Origin: a bacterium Scap17
GTDB lineage: Bacteria; Pseudomonadota; Gammaproteobacteria; Pseudomonadales; Halomonadaceae
DNA: 64,000 nt
Assembly (NCBI GenBank): GCA_013376735.1
Contig: VINJ01000001.1
Span: forward strand, 3,162,001-3,226,000
Direction of reading: 5' to 3'
Shown in pieces: positions 1 through 8,938 of this stretch. How positions within the stretch are numbered: position 1 is the stretch's first letter; every line of letters starts with the position of its first letter. Below the pieces are notes generated by a model that did no database searches, had not been told where the DNA came from, and saw only the letters and a list, made by a program, of their open reading frames with translations. Made by a program: the position numbers and the translations under genes.

Positions 1-270
1 GAGGAAAGCCGTTTTCAGCGTCTGGAGCGCATCAAGTTCTCCAACCTGTTGCTGCCGGGCATGCGCTTCACGCTGGCCACGACACTGGTCGCCGACAGTC
101 ACGGTCTGCGCATCGACTTCCGTCTGGAATCCCGCGCGGGCCTGCACGCCAGTGGCCGCTTGCGCTACGGTGCTGATACCAATAGCGCACCTCTCGGTTC
201 GCCACTTAGTTCGCTACCTAGTTCGCTACCTAGTTCACCCCAGACGACACCCACACCGGAGGCGTCATGA
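1..270 (+). CDS. apeI: ApeI-like 3-hydroxyacyl-ACP dehydratase, C-terminal end (partial)
   Basis: The frame is open from base 1, so the start lies outside the window. The visible 89 residues include KFSNLLLPGMRFTL and HASGRLRYG, which fit the last strands of a hotdog-fold dehydratase of the ApeI type. In aryl polyene synthesis such an enzyme dehydrates the growing hydroxyacyl-ACP, as a partner of ApeP. The tail is low-complexity (repeated SSLP) and is encoded by a 12-bp tandem repeat. The stop codon overlaps the next start in an ATGA arrangement, so this is one operon with the genes that follow. The family call rests on a short piece plus context. Confidence 0.6.
   Translation, partial: EESRFQRLERIKFSNLLLPGMRFTLATTLVADSHGLRIDFRLESRAGLHASGRLRYGADTNSAPLGSPLSSLPSSLPSSPQTTPTPEAS
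198..233 (+). repeat. Three 12-bp tandem units at the end of the dehydratase gene
   Basis: Three consecutive units of the form TTCGCTACCTAG occupy 198-209, 210-221 and 222-233. The first differs from the others at two bases. They encode the S-S-L-P repeats of the C-terminal tail. Copy number could change in frame, so the tail length is probably variable between strains. Confidence 0.8.
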
Positions 271-1130
271 GCCAGCCCCAGGCGCCGATGACCGGCCACA
301 CACCCTCTCCCCCCGCCAGCGAGTCGCCACTGCGCGCCTGCGTGGTGATTCCGGTCTACGACCACCCCGCCACCATCGCCGGCGTGTGTGCGGGTCTGGC
401 GCCGCTCGGGCTGCCCATCGTGCTGGTGGATGATGGCTGCAGCGCGCCCTGCGCCGCGGTGCTGGATCAACTGGCGGCCGAGGGCCATCACCTGGTGCGT
501 CGCGAGCAGAACGGCGGCAAGGGGGCTGCCGTGCGCAGCGGCCTGCAGGCTGCCGAGCGGCTCGGCTTCACTCATGCCCTGCAGGTGGACGCCGATGGGC
601 AGCACGACGTCAGTGATCTGCCCGCCTTCCTCAACGGCATGCAGGAAAACCCCGACTGCCTGCAGATCGGCTATCCGCAATACGACACCAGCGTGCCGCG
701 CATCCGCTTCTATGGCCGCTACGCCTCGCACATCTGGGTGTGGATCAACACCCTGTCGCTGGCCATTCGCGACACCATGTGCGGCGTGCGCCTCTACCCG
801 CTGGCCGCCACCAACCGGCTGCTGGCGCGTCATGACTGTGGCGATCGCATGTCCTTCGACACCGAGGTGCTGGTGCGCTGGTACTGGGCCGATGGCGAGG
901 TCGCCAACCTGCCGGTGCATGTCAGCTATCCCACCGGAGGCGTCAGCCACTTCCGCCCCGGACACGACAACCTGTTGATCAGCGCCATGCACACGCGGCT
1001 GTTCCTCGGCATGCTGCTGCGCTCACCGAAACTCGCCTGGCGCACGCTGTCGGGACACAATGGCAAGTCGTCATCCACTCATGTCAGTCGCCCCTCGCAG
1101 CCTGACGACGCGAAGGGGAAACACGAATGA
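267..1130 (+). CDS. Family 2 glycosyltransferase of the APE cluster
   Basis: 287 residues. The N-terminal GT-A domain is clear: CVVIPVYDHPATI near residue 27, VLVDDG near residue 53 and the DXD-type motif VDADGQHD near residue 110. The enzyme should transfer a sugar from a nucleotide donor. In other APE clusters the ApeJ protein carries a glycosyltransferase and an acyltransferase in one chain; here the two activities are separate overlapping genes. The start ATG overlaps the upstream stop (ATGA), and the stop overlaps the acyltransferase start in the same way. The acceptor is unknown; it may be the lipid-like moiety that anchors the aryl polyene in the membrane. Confidence 0.82.
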   Translation: MSQPQAPMTGHTPSPPASESPLRACVVIPVYDHPATIAGVCAGLAPLGLPIVLVDDGCSAPCAAVLDQLAAEGHHLVRREQNGGKGAAVRSGLQAAERLGFTHALQVDADGQHDVSDLPAFLNGMQENPDCLQIGYPQYDTSVPRIRFYGRYASHIWVWINTLSLAIRDTMCGVRLYPLAATNRLLARHDCGDRMSFDTEVLVRWYWADGEVANLPVHVSYPTGGVSHFRPGHDNLLISAMHTRLFLGMLLRSPKLAWRTLSGHNGKSSSTHVSRPSQPDDAKGKHE

Positions 1131-2182
1131 CCCATTGGGCACGTCTGTCGGAAACCGGCTCCACCACTGGCATGCGCCTGATGGTGACGATTCGTCGTCG
1201 CCTCGGTGCCTGGCCGTTTCGTATCGCGCTGTTCCCGGTGCTGGTGTGGTACTTCCTGTTGCGCGGTGTGGCGCGGCGCGCCTCCTTCGACTTCCTCAAG
1301 CGCCTTGAGCCAGAGCTTGGCGGCGTGCGTCTGTGGACAAGAAGCTTTGCCCACTTCATGCAGTTCGGTGAGGCGATCATGGACAAGGTATCGGCCTGGA
1401 GCGGCGAGATTCCGCTGTCCTCGCTGACCGGCACCGGCCCGGAAGACCTGCGCGACGCCGCACTGCGTGGCGAGGGCGGCATCATCCTCGTCGCCCACCA
1501 CGGCAATCTGGATGTGATCAATGCCATCGGCGAGCGCTACGACATTGATCTATGCGCGCTGGTGCACACGCGCCACGCCGAGAAGTTCAATCAGCTGCTG
1601 GAGCAGGCCACCGGCCGCAAGCCGCCGCAGATGATCGAGGTCAGCGAGATCACGCCTGCCACCGCCATGGCGCTGGGTGATCGCGTCAATCGCGGCGGCT
1701 TCGTGGTCATCGCCGCCGACCGCGTGCCGATTCCGCCCACGCTCGACGATGGCAAGGCAGATGCCAACGCAGACTCCCCTTCGGCAGCAGGCAGCCGACC
1801 CGCGTCACCGGCCAGTGTCGCGGCCTCACCGCGCGTGCTGCAATGTGACTTCATCGATCAGCCCGCGCCCTTCCCGCAGGGGCCCTTCATGCTGGCTGCG
1901 CTGCTGCGCTGTCATGTCTATACCCTGAGCTGCATTCGCGAACAGGGCGGCGCCCATCCGCGATTCCGGGTCGATTTCGCGCCCTTCGATGACAGCCGCG
2001 CCGTCAAGCGTAGCGGTCGCGAGGCGTGGATCCAGCAGGCCATGCAGCGCCATGCCCGTCATCTGGAAGCGCGCGTGAAGCACCATCCGCTGCAGTGGTT
2101 CAACTTCTTCGATTTCTGGCATCAGGCGCCAGACAGCACGTCGAATCCAGACAGCGCGTCGGCTCCGAAACAGGACGCCTGA
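1127..2182 (+). CDS. LpxL/HtrB-like acyltransferase of the APE cluster
   Basis: 351 residues. A single hydrophobic stretch near residues 27-48 probably anchors it to the inner membrane. The HX4D acyltransferase motif is seen as HHGNLD near residue 124, and AADRVPIPP fits the second conserved block of the lysophospholipid or lipid A acyltransferase family. A Ser/Ala/Pro-rich insert (about residues 208-235) follows the second block. Within the APE operon it overlaps the glycosyltransferase by 4 bp, and the pair together would match ApeJ. It probably esterifies the aryl polyene or attaches an acyl chain to its carrier lipid; the actual substrate is not visible from sequence. Confidence 0.8.
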   Translation: MTHWARLSETGSTTGMRLMVTIRRRLGAWPFRIALFPVLVWYFLLRGVARRASFDFLKRLEPELGGVRLWTRSFAHFMQFGEAIMDKVSAWSGEIPLSSLTGTGPEDLRDAALRGEGGIILVAHHGNLDVINAIGERYDIDLCALVHTRHAEKFNQLLEQATGRKPPQMIEVSEITPATAMALGDRVNRGGFVVIAADRVPIPPTLDDGKADANADSPSAAGSRPASPASVAASPRVLQCDFIDQPAPFPQGPFMLAALLRCHVYTLSCIREQGGAHPRFRVDFAPFDDSRAVKRSGREAWIQQAMQRHARHLEARVKHHPLQWFNFFDFWHQAPDSTSNPDSASAPKQDA

Positions 2183-2295
2183 TCCGCGCCGGGCCTGCGA
2201 CAACCCTGCTTCGCGCCCGGCTCTGCGGCCTTCACCTTGTTCGGTTTTCACGTTCAGCGCATTTTCACGCTTCTCTCTTCGCCAGGTACCTCGTC

Positions 2296-3900
2296 ATGTC
2301 ACAGCCCGCCACCTCTTCCTCCGCCCTGATTCTCGATGGCAGTGATATCACGCTTGAGCAGCTGATCGCCGTCGCCGAAGGCCAGCTTGCAGTGCGCCTC
2401 ACCTCAGATACCGCCTTCCGCGCCCGTATCGAGGCCGGTCCGGCCCTGCTGGAACGCCTGCTGGAAGAAGAAGGCGTGGTCTACGGCGTCACCACCGGTT
2501 ACGGCGATTCCGTGACGCGCGCCGTGCAGGGGGCAGAGGACCTCGAAGCCCTGCCGCGCCACCTGTATACCTTCCACGGCTGTGGCATGGGCGCGGACCT
2601 GGATGTGGTCAGCAGTCGCGCGGTGGTGATGGTGCGCCTCGTCTCGCTGTGCCGTGGTGTCTCCGGGGTCAGCATGGCGCTGCTGGAGCGCCTCGTATGG
2701 CTGCTCAATCACGACATCCTGCCGCGCATTCCCGAGGAAGGCTCGGTGGGCGCCAGCGGCGATCTCACCCCGCTGTCCTATGTCGCCGCCGTGCTGTGTG
2801 GCGAGCGTGAGGTCTGGGTGCGCCCCGGCGCGGGCCAGCCCCACGCGCTGCGCCCGACGGCGGAGGTCTTCGCGGCTCACGGCCTGACGCCCTATGTGCT
2901 GCGCCCCAAGGAAGGTCTGGCGCTGATGAACGGCACCGCCGTGATGACGGCCCTCGCCGCGCTGGCCTACGGCCGCACCACCTACCTCAGCCGCCTGAGC
3001 GCACGCATCACCGCGCTCAGCGTGCAGGCGCTGGAAGGCAACCCCTATCACTTCGATGCCGACCTGTTCGCCGCCAAGCCGCATCCCGGTCAGGCCCGCG
3101 TGGCCCAGTGGCTGCGCGATGATCTGGCCCACCCGGCGGCGCCGGAAGTCGATGCCACGCCGATCAACTCGCCGCGCCTGCAGGACCGCTACTCGACGCG
3201 CTGCGCGCCCCACGTCATCGGCGTGGTCGAGGACAGCCTGCACTGGTGGCGCAGCTTCCTGGAGACCGAGCTCAACAGCGCCAACGACAATCCGCTGATC
3301 GATGTCGAGGCCGGCAAGATTCTCCACGGCGGCCACTTCTACGGCGGCCATGTGGCAATGGTGATGGACAGCCTCAAGACGGCGGTCGCCAACCTGGCCG
3401 ACCTGCTCGACCGCCAGCTGGCACTGCTGGTCGACAGCCGCTACAACCGTGGCCTGCCCAGTAACCTCAGCGGTGCCACGCCCGAACGCGCGCCGCTCAA
3501 TCATGGCTACAAGGCGGTACAGATCGGCGCCTCGGCCTGGGCGGCGGAAGCCCTCAAGCTGACCATGCCCGCCAGCGTCTTCTCGCGCTCCACCGAGTGC
3601 CACAATCAGGACAAGGTCAGCATGGGCACCATCGCCGCGCGGGATGCGTTGCGCGTGCTGACACTGGTGGAGCAGGTCGCCGCCGCCACCCTGCACGCCG
3701 CCGTGCAGGGCAGCGAACAGCGCGCCGACATCACGGGCCAGGCCGCCACGCCGCCCAGGCTGGCCGCCTTCACCCGTGAGCTGCGTGAAGACATCGCGCC
3801 CCTCGAGGAAGATCGCGGTCTGGAAGCCGACCTGCGCCTGCTGTGCGCGCGCATCCGTGAACGTCATTGGACCCTGAGCGCCGACGAGGCCAACGCATGA
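2296..3900 (+). CDS. HAL/PAL/TAL-family aromatic amino acid ammonia-lyase
   Basis: 534 residues from ATG 2296, the usual length of the family. The frame stays open upstream to 2026, but that stretch lies partly within the acyltransferase gene and shows no family similarity. The Ala-Ser-Gly triad that forms the MIO cofactor is A153-S154-G155 in GSVGASGDLTPL. The catalytic tyrosine loop is Y63 in YGVTTGYG. The selectivity pair is F93-H94, unlike the Ser-His of histidine lyase, Phe-Leu of phenylalanine lyase or His-Leu of tyrosine lyase. Lyases of this family occur in some APE clusters, where they may supply an aryl starter acid such as coumarate. It sits between the acyltransferase and thioesterase genes and overlaps the latter by 4 bp. 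Substrate undecided. Confidence 0.88.
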   Translation: MSQPATSSSALILDGSDITLEQLIAVAEGQLAVRLTSDTAFRARIEAGPALLERLLEEEGVVYGVTTGYGDSVTRAVQGAEDLEALPRHLYTFHGCGMGADLDVVSSRAVVMVRLVSLCRGVSGVSMALLERLVWLLNHDILPRIPEEGSVGASGDLTPLSYVAAVLCGEREVWVRPGAGQPHALRPTAEVFAAHGLTPYVLRPKEGLALMNGTAVMTALAALAYGRTTYLSRLSARITALSVQALEGNPYHFDADLFAAKPHPGQARVAQWLRDDLAHPAAPEVDATPINSPRLQDRYSTRCAPHVIGVVEDSLHWWRSFLETELNSANDNPLIDVEAGKILHGGHFYGGHVAMVMDSLKTAVANLADLLDRQLALLVDSRYNRGLPSNLSGATPERAPLNHGYKAVQIGASAWAAEALKLTMPASVFSRSTECHNQDKVSMGTIAARDALRVLTLVEQVAAATLHAAVQGSEQRADITGQAATPPRLAAFTRELREDIAPLEEDRGLEADLRLLCARIRERHWTLSADEANA

Positions 3901-4427
3901 GCGAGGCAGCATTGAACGAGAGACAAGCCATGAATCAGCCCACAGACACCCCGATGCCGACCGCCACGGTAGAGATGGAAGTGCCCTTCCACGACGTCGA
4001 CATGATGGAAGTCGCCTGGCACGGCCATTACGTGCGCTATCTCGAGATCGCCCGCTGCAAGCTGCTCGACATGCTCGACTACAACTATCCGCAGATGCGT
4101 GAGTCGGGCTACGCCTGGCCGGTGATCGACCTGCGCCTGCGCTATGCCGGCCCGGCACGCTTCGGCCAGCGTATCGCCGTCACTGCACGGCTGCGCGAGT
4201 GGGAGAACCGCCTCAAGCTCGACTACGTGATCCGCGATGTCGAGAGCGGCAAACGCCTGACCCGTGGCTACAGCGTGCAGGTCGCGGTCGGGTTGGAAGA
4301 TGGCGAGATGCTGCTGGCCTCGCCGCCCGTGCTTCGCGAGCGACTGACAAGGTGGCAAGCCGAACAGACACTGATACACGCCAACGATTCACCTGACTCC
4401 CCTTCAGACACCCGAGGAACGCCGTGA
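3897..4427 (+). CDS. apeK: Hotdog-fold acyl thioesterase (ApeK-like)
   Basis: 176 residues from ATG 3897, which overlaps the ammonia-lyase stop (ATGA); a second ATG at 3930 is possible. The 4-hydroxybenzoyl-CoA thioesterase signature is clear: FHDVDMMEVAWHGHYVRY, with the catalytic-type aspartate and the HGHY box, followed by YLEIARCKLLD. It should hydrolyse an aryl- or polyenoyl thioester, either releasing product from the carrier protein or clearing mis-primed ACPs. The gene lies at the apeK position of the APE order, before the LolA-like and MMPL genes. Confidence 0.85.
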   Translation: MSEAALNERQAMNQPTDTPMPTATVEMEVPFHDVDMMEVAWHGHYVRYLEIARCKLLDMLDYNYPQMRESGYAWPVIDLRLRYAGPARFGQRIAVTARLREWENRLKLDYVIRDVESGKRLTRGYSVQVAVGLEDGEMLLASPPVLRERLTRWQAEQTLIHANDSPDSPSDTRGTP

Positions 4428-5023
4428 TGACGTCACGCCTTGCCATTGCCGCCACTGCCCTGTTGCTGACTGCGAGTGTCTCCTGGACCAGCGCCTCTTG
4501 GGCCAGCGACTCAGACGCCAGATTCGACGCCCGTGCCCTGACACAACAGCTGGCGCGCACCGCCCCGGTCTGCGGTGATTTCCAGCAGACGCGCTGGCTC
4601 GAGGATGTCGGCGCAGAGCTCGAGAGCCAGGGTCATTTCCGCCTGATCGGCGACCCTAACGCACCCGAAGGCCTGGTGTGGGAAACCACTTCGCCGATTG
4701 AAGACCGTCTCGAGATGCGCACCGATGCCAGCCAAGGCCCGAATGGCGAACCGCTGCCGGCTGACCAGCAGGCGATGGCGGAGCTGCTGATCAGCTTCTT
4801 CCACGGCGACTGGCAGGCGCTGGAGGAGCACTTCTCCCTGACGTTGACGGGTACGCCGGATGACTGGCAGGCCAGCCTGACGCCCAACGATGCTCGTCTC
4901 GCTGAGGCCATCGAGCACCTCGAGATCGACGGTGGCAGCTGGCTGGAACACGTGAACCTCGCCAGCGGCGATGGTGACCGTCTCGAGTTGACCCTCACCG
5001 CCGGCGGTCACTGCGAACGATGA
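4427..5023 (+). CDS. apeL: LolA-like outer-membrane carrier protein (ApeL)
   Basis: 198 residues. A cleavable signal peptide (residues 1 to about 28, ending near SWASDS) sends it to the periplasm. The mature part resembles LolA-like carriers (FQQTRWLEDVG, GLVWETTSPIEDRLEM). It is thought to shuttle the lipid-like aryl polyene across the periplasm towards the outer membrane, working with the MMPL exporter. The ATG at 4427 overlaps the thioesterase stop by one base; a GTG at 4424 is an alternative. The stop overlaps the exporter start. Confidence 0.82.
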   Translation: MTSRLAIAATALLLTASVSWTSASWASDSDARFDARALTQQLARTAPVCGDFQQTRWLEDVGAELESQGHFRLIGDPNAPEGLVWETTSPIEDRLEMRTDASQGPNGEPLPADQQAMAELLISFFHGDWQALEEHFSLTLTGTPDDWQASLTPNDARLAEAIEHLEIDGGSWLEHVNLASGDGDRLELTLTAGGHCER

Positions 5024-7428
5024 CGTCACCCAGCCGTGAGCCGCGCAAGGGGCTGGATCGCGCCGTCTGGCGCTGGCTATGGGCCGCCGCCCTGCTGCTG
5101 TGCGCCTTGCTGCTGGCGGCGAAGATCGCCCCGCAGAGTCCATGGCGTGGGGCGATCGACACCCGCATCACCGCCATGCTGCCACAGCAGGAACGCAGCC
5201 CGCTGGCGGCGCGTGCCGAATCGCTGGATGACACCGCCAATCGGCTGGTGATTCTGGTTGGCAGTCGCGATGCCAGCGCCGCCGCACGCAAGCAGCGTGA
5301 CGCTGCCGCCCAGGCGCTGCGTCAGGCGCTCGCGCCCATCGCGAGACTGGATGACGGCAAGAGCCTCGAAAGCCTGCGCCTGCCGGCAGAGGTCCAGCCG
5401 GCGCTGATCGCCCCGTCGCTTGCAGGCCTGAGTGACGATGAGTGGCAGGCACGCGCCCTCAGACAGCTGTTCCAGCCCGGCGGCCAGCGCGACCTGATCC
5501 GCGACCCCTTCGGTCTCGCCGGCGCCTGGCAGAGCTGGCTGACACCCGCCAACCTGTCGCTGTCCGGCGGTCAGCTGTTGCTGCGCGCGCCGACGTCAAG
5601 CGCTGACCAACCCGACAACGGTTACCGCCTGATCAGCGCCACCCTCACCGGCAGCGCCTACGCGATGGGTGACCAGCAGGCGCTGGAGCAGGCCGTGAAT
5701 GGCGTGAAGGCCGACTATCCCGACATCCGGCTGCTGCGCTCCGGGCTGGTCTTCCATGCAAGCTCAGGTGCCAAACAGGCCAAGCAGGAGATGTCGACCA
5801 TCGGGCTCGGCTCGCTGATCGGCGTGCTGCTTTTGCTGTGGGCGGTGTTCCACACCCCACGGCGGCTGCCGTTGCTGCTGGTGCCGGTGGCCACGGGCGT
5901 GCTGTTCGCGCTGCCGCTGACCTGGTGGGCCTTCGGCAGCCTGCATGTGCTGACGCTGGCCTTCGGCGCCAGCCTGATCGGCATCTCCATCGATTACGTG
6001 CTGCATCTGGAATGCATGCGCCGCCTGGCGACGACGAAGGGCCGTGACGGACTCGCCGCGCTATGGCCGGGCCTGACGCTGGGGCTGTGCTCCAGCCTCG
6101 CCGCCTATCTGGCCATCACCCTGACGCCGATGCCCGGGCTGCGCCAGATGGGCATGTTCGCGGCGCTCGGCTTGATCGGTGCCTGGCTGAGCGTGCGCCT
6201 GTGGCTGCCGCAACTGCCACTGCCGGCACAGGCCACTCGCGAGGACTCCCCCGCCGCCCGCGCCGCAGTCTGTCTGGCGCGCGCCATTCCCGGCAGGCGC
6301 AGCTGGCAGGCGCTGGGTCTGCTGCTGGTGGCCGCGCTGGCCAGCCTCTACGCCCTGCGCAGCGATGACCGCCTCACTCAGCTCAACCCCTCGCCTGCAT
6401 CGCTGATCAACGAGCAGCGCGAGGTCCAGCGTCTGCTCGCCGAACCGGACGGCCTGCGCTACCTGATCGTGCAGGCCGAGAATGACGCCGCCCTGCTCTC
6501 GCGCCTGCATGCGCTGGAAGACACCTTTCAGCAGCTGAATGCCCAACAGCAGCTGGGCCACTGGGCAAGCCTCGCCCAGCAACTGCCGACGCTTAAACAG
6601 CAGCAGGCCAACCTCGTCGCCATGCGTGAGCTCACCCGCACCCTGCTGCCCCAGGTGCTGAGCACCGCAGGCCTGCCGCCCGAACTGGTCAAGCGCGCCG
6701 AGCAGGCCATCGCTGACGCCCACCCGCTGCGCCCGGCCGATTGGGTCGCGCTGCCCGCCGGTGAGATGGGCCAGCGACTGTGGCTCGACTCCCGCACCAC
6801 CGCCATCGGCATCGTGCGCTTCGGCGATGTCACGGCTGAGGGCGGCGCAGCGCTTGCGCGCCTCGCCGCGGATGACGACAGCCTCGAGTATGTCGACCAG
6901 GTCGCCAGGCTCTCGACGACGCTGGGCAGAATTCGCAGCGAGATGGCCTGGCTGGTCGGCGGCGCGGTGGTCTTGATCAGCCTGCTGCTGGCGCTGCGCT
7001 ATCGCCACAGCACCTGGCGCGCCCTGCTGCCGCCACTGGGCGGACTGGTACTGACGCTGGCGACCCTGACGCTGGCAGGCGTCGGCCTCAACCTGTTCCA
7101 CCTGCTGGGCCTGCTGCTGGTACTGGGGATTGGCCTGGATGCGGGCATCTTCTGTGCCGAGCATCCGGCGCGCAGCGCAGAAAAAAGCAGTGCGGGCATC
7201 TTCTGTGCCGAGCATCCGGCGCGCAGCGCAGAAAAAGACAGGATCGGAGACACCGCCAGCCGCGCCTCGCAGGCCAGCCTGCTGGCGATTTCGCTGTCGT
7301 GCGCCTCCAGCCTGCTAGCCTTTGGTTTGTTGAGCTTCAGTCAGACACCGGCGCTGGCGGCACTGGGGCTGGCTTGCCTGCTGGGGCTGAGCGCCACCTG
7401 GTGCCTGGTGCCCTTCGCACGCAGTTGA
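5020..7428 (+). CDS. apeM: MMPL/RND-family exporter (ApeM)
   Basis: 802 residues. One membrane segment at about residues 15-35, a periplasmic domain to about 245, a five-helix bundle at about 250-400, a second periplasmic domain at about 450-640 and a second bundle from about 645 give the usual duplicated MMPL plan. It should extract the aryl polyene from the inner membrane for the LolA-like carrier. Residues 708-741 hold an in-frame duplication, AGIFCAEHPARSAEK twice with a 17-residue period, just after the conserved LGIGLDAGIF helix; this is unusual for the family. The start overlaps the apeL stop (ATGA). Confidence 0.88.
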   Translation: MTSPSREPRKGLDRAVWRWLWAAALLLCALLLAAKIAPQSPWRGAIDTRITAMLPQQERSPLAARAESLDDTANRLVILVGSRDASAAARKQRDAAAQALRQALAPIARLDDGKSLESLRLPAEVQPALIAPSLAGLSDDEWQARALRQLFQPGGQRDLIRDPFGLAGAWQSWLTPANLSLSGGQLLLRAPTSSADQPDNGYRLISATLTGSAYAMGDQQALEQAVNGVKADYPDIRLLRSGLVFHASSGAKQAKQEMSTIGLGSLIGVLLLLWAVFHTPRRLPLLLVPVATGVLFALPLTWWAFGSLHVLTLAFGASLIGISIDYVLHLECMRRLATTKGRDGLAALWPGLTLGLCSSLAAYLAITLTPMPGLRQMGMFAALGLIGAWLSVRLWLPQLPLPAQATREDSPAARAAVCLARAIPGRRSWQALGLLLVAALASLYALRSDDRLTQLNPSPASLINEQREVQRLLAEPDGLRYLIVQAENDAALLSRLHALEDTFQQLNAQQQLGHWASLAQQLPTLKQQQANLVAMRELTRTLLPQVLSTAGLPPELVKRAEQAIADAHPLRPADWVALPAGEMGQRLWLDSRTTAIGIVRFGDVTAEGGAALARLAADDDSLEYVDQVARLSTTLGRIRSEMAWLVGGAVVLISLLLALRYRHSTWRALLPPLGGLVLTLATLTLAGVGLNLFHLLGLLLVLGIGLDAGIFCAEHPARSAEKSSAGIFCAEHPARSAEKDRIGDTASRASQASLLAISLSCASSLLAFGLLSFSQTPALAALGLACLLGLSATWCLVPFARS
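7141..7236 (+). repeat. 51-bp-period tandem duplication inside the MMPL exporter gene
   Basis: Bases 7141-7185 recur without mismatch at 7192-7236, a 45-bp identity with a 51-bp period, so the reading frame is kept. The lack of any substitution points to a very recent duplication, or to an assembly error. Confidence 0.9.
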
Positions 7429-7543
7429 GACGGGTCTGAAGCGAGGAGCAAAAGCGAGAGGCAAGCAAGCCGCAGGGAACGCAGCGCAACATAAACACAT
7501 AACGACAACGATAACGATATCGACAACAACAGGGGACGAGGCC

Positions 7544-8938
7544 ATGGAATCGGCAGATCGCAGCAACAACCCACCACGCAAGGAAGTCATCATCATCGGC
7601 GCCGGGCCCGCCGGTGCGGCGGCAGCAGCGTGGCTGGCGCGCGCGGGCCATGCGGTGCGCGTACTGGAGCGAAGTCACTTCCCGCGCTTCTCCATCGGCG
7701 AGAGCCTGCTGCCACGTTGCATGCAGCATCTGGAGGCCTGCGGCCTGCTGGAAGCCGCTGCCGCCGGTGGCTATCAGCGCAAGACCGGTGCGGCCTTCAC
7801 CCGCCGCGGCGAGCATCGCGTGATCGACTTCCGCGACAAGTTCAGCGAGGGCTCCGGCACCACCTGGCAGGTGGAGCGCGCCGACTTTGACCAGCGTCTG
7901 ATCGAAGGCGCACGGGCGGCGGGGGCCGAGGTCGAATTCGGCGTCACCGTCACGGGTTTCACTCCCGCTCGCCCCACGCAGAGTGACACCGCTGGCCATG
8001 CTCAGGGGCCGCGTCTCACGTTGGCCGATGGCCGCGAGCTTCACGCCGCCTTCGTGCTGGATGCCAGCGGCTATGGGCGCGTGCTGGCGCGGCTCGAGGC
8101 GCTTGAGCGTGATCCGCGTCTGGAGCCACGCATGGCGCTGTTCGGCCATGTCCACGATGGCATCGCCGACCTCGCGCCGCCCGCCGAGGGCTATCGTCGC
8201 GACACTATCCTGATCGCCTCACACCCGGTGCATCCCGATGTCTGGTACTGGCTGATTCCCTTCGCCAATGGCCGCGCCTCGCTGGGCGTGGTCGGCCCGC
8301 GTGAGCTGATCGAGCCTGCCGCCGGAGACGATGCGCAGACACGCCTGTGGCAGTGGGTGATGGAAGAACCGCGCCTGGCGGAGCTGCTGCGCGATGCCAC
8401 GCCCGCCAATGCCGTGCAGTCGCTGGGCGGTTACAGCGCCGATGTCAGCCGCTTGCATGGCCCGGGCTATGCACTGCTCGGCAATGCCGGCGAGTTTCTT
8501 GACCCGGTGTTCTCCTCCGGCGTGACCATCGCGCTGGAATCCGCCCTGCGCGCCGCGCCGCTGGTCGCGCGCGAACTGACCGCGACCCGCGATGAGCAGC
8601 GCCCGGACTGGGCCCGCGAATACGAGCAGCCATTGCGGCGTGGCATCGAGGTGTTCCGCGAGTTCGTCACCGCCTGGTACGACAGTCGCCTGACCGACAT
8701 CATCTATCATCCTCGCTCGCCGGACCGCATTCGCCAGATGATCAGCTCGGTCCTCGCCGGCTACGCCTGGGACGAGGCCAATCCCTTCGTCAGCGCCAGT
8801 CGTCGTCGCCTGACCGCACTGGCCACGCTCTCGGCAGCACAGGAGCCGCAAGCGGAGACCTGCGAGCCCGCCGCAAGCGCTCTCTCAACGGCCGGCACGC
8901 GGCAGAATGACGCCAGAAAAGGTAAAGTATCGTCATGA
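7544..8938 (+). CDS. FAD-dependent oxidoreductase of the APE cluster
   Basis: 464 residues. The N-terminal Rossmann motif IIGAGPAGAAAAAWLA (near residue 18) and FSIGESLLPRCM mark the flavin monooxygenase group that includes geranylgeranyl reductases and tryptophan-halogenase-like enzymes. GYALLGNAGEFLDPVFSSG near residue 308 is the second FAD-binding block. I see no clear halogenase-type motif. Such genes recur in APE clusters between the exporter and DUF3261 genes, with unproven function; oxidation or reduction of the polyene or its anchor is plausible. An AGGGGACGAGG stretch precedes the ATG. A 115-bp A-rich gap separates it from apeM, and it overlaps the lipoprotein gene by 4 bp. Confidence 0.82.
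   Translation: MESADRSNNPPRKEVIIIGAGPAGAAAAAWLARAGHAVRVLERSHFPRFSIGESLLPRCMQHLEACGLLEAAAAGGYQRKTGAAFTRRGEHRVIDFRDKFSEGSGTTWQVERADFDQRLIEGARAAGAEVEFGVTVTGFTPARPTQSDTAGHAQGPRLTLADGRELHAAFVLDASGYGRVLARLEALERDPRLEPRMALFGHVHDGIADLAPPAEGYRRDTILIASHPVHPDVWYWLIPFANGRASLGVVGPRELIEPAAGDDAQTRLWQWVMEEPRLAELLRDATPANAVQSLGGYSADVSRLHGPGYALLGNAGEFLDPVFSSGVTIALESALRAAPLVARELTATRDEQRPDWAREYEQPLRRGIEVFREFVTAWYDSRLTDIIYHPRSPDRIRQMISSVLAGYAWDEANPFVSASRRRLTALATLSAAQEPQAETCEPAASALSTAGTRQNDARKGKVSS

Noticed and set aside
2404-4158. 584-codon open frame on the - strand opposite the ammonia-lyase and thioesterase genes
   Set aside because: It is antisense to genes with clear motifs. Its composition (Ala/Arg/Gln/His-rich, no motifs) is the usual shadow of high-GC third positions.
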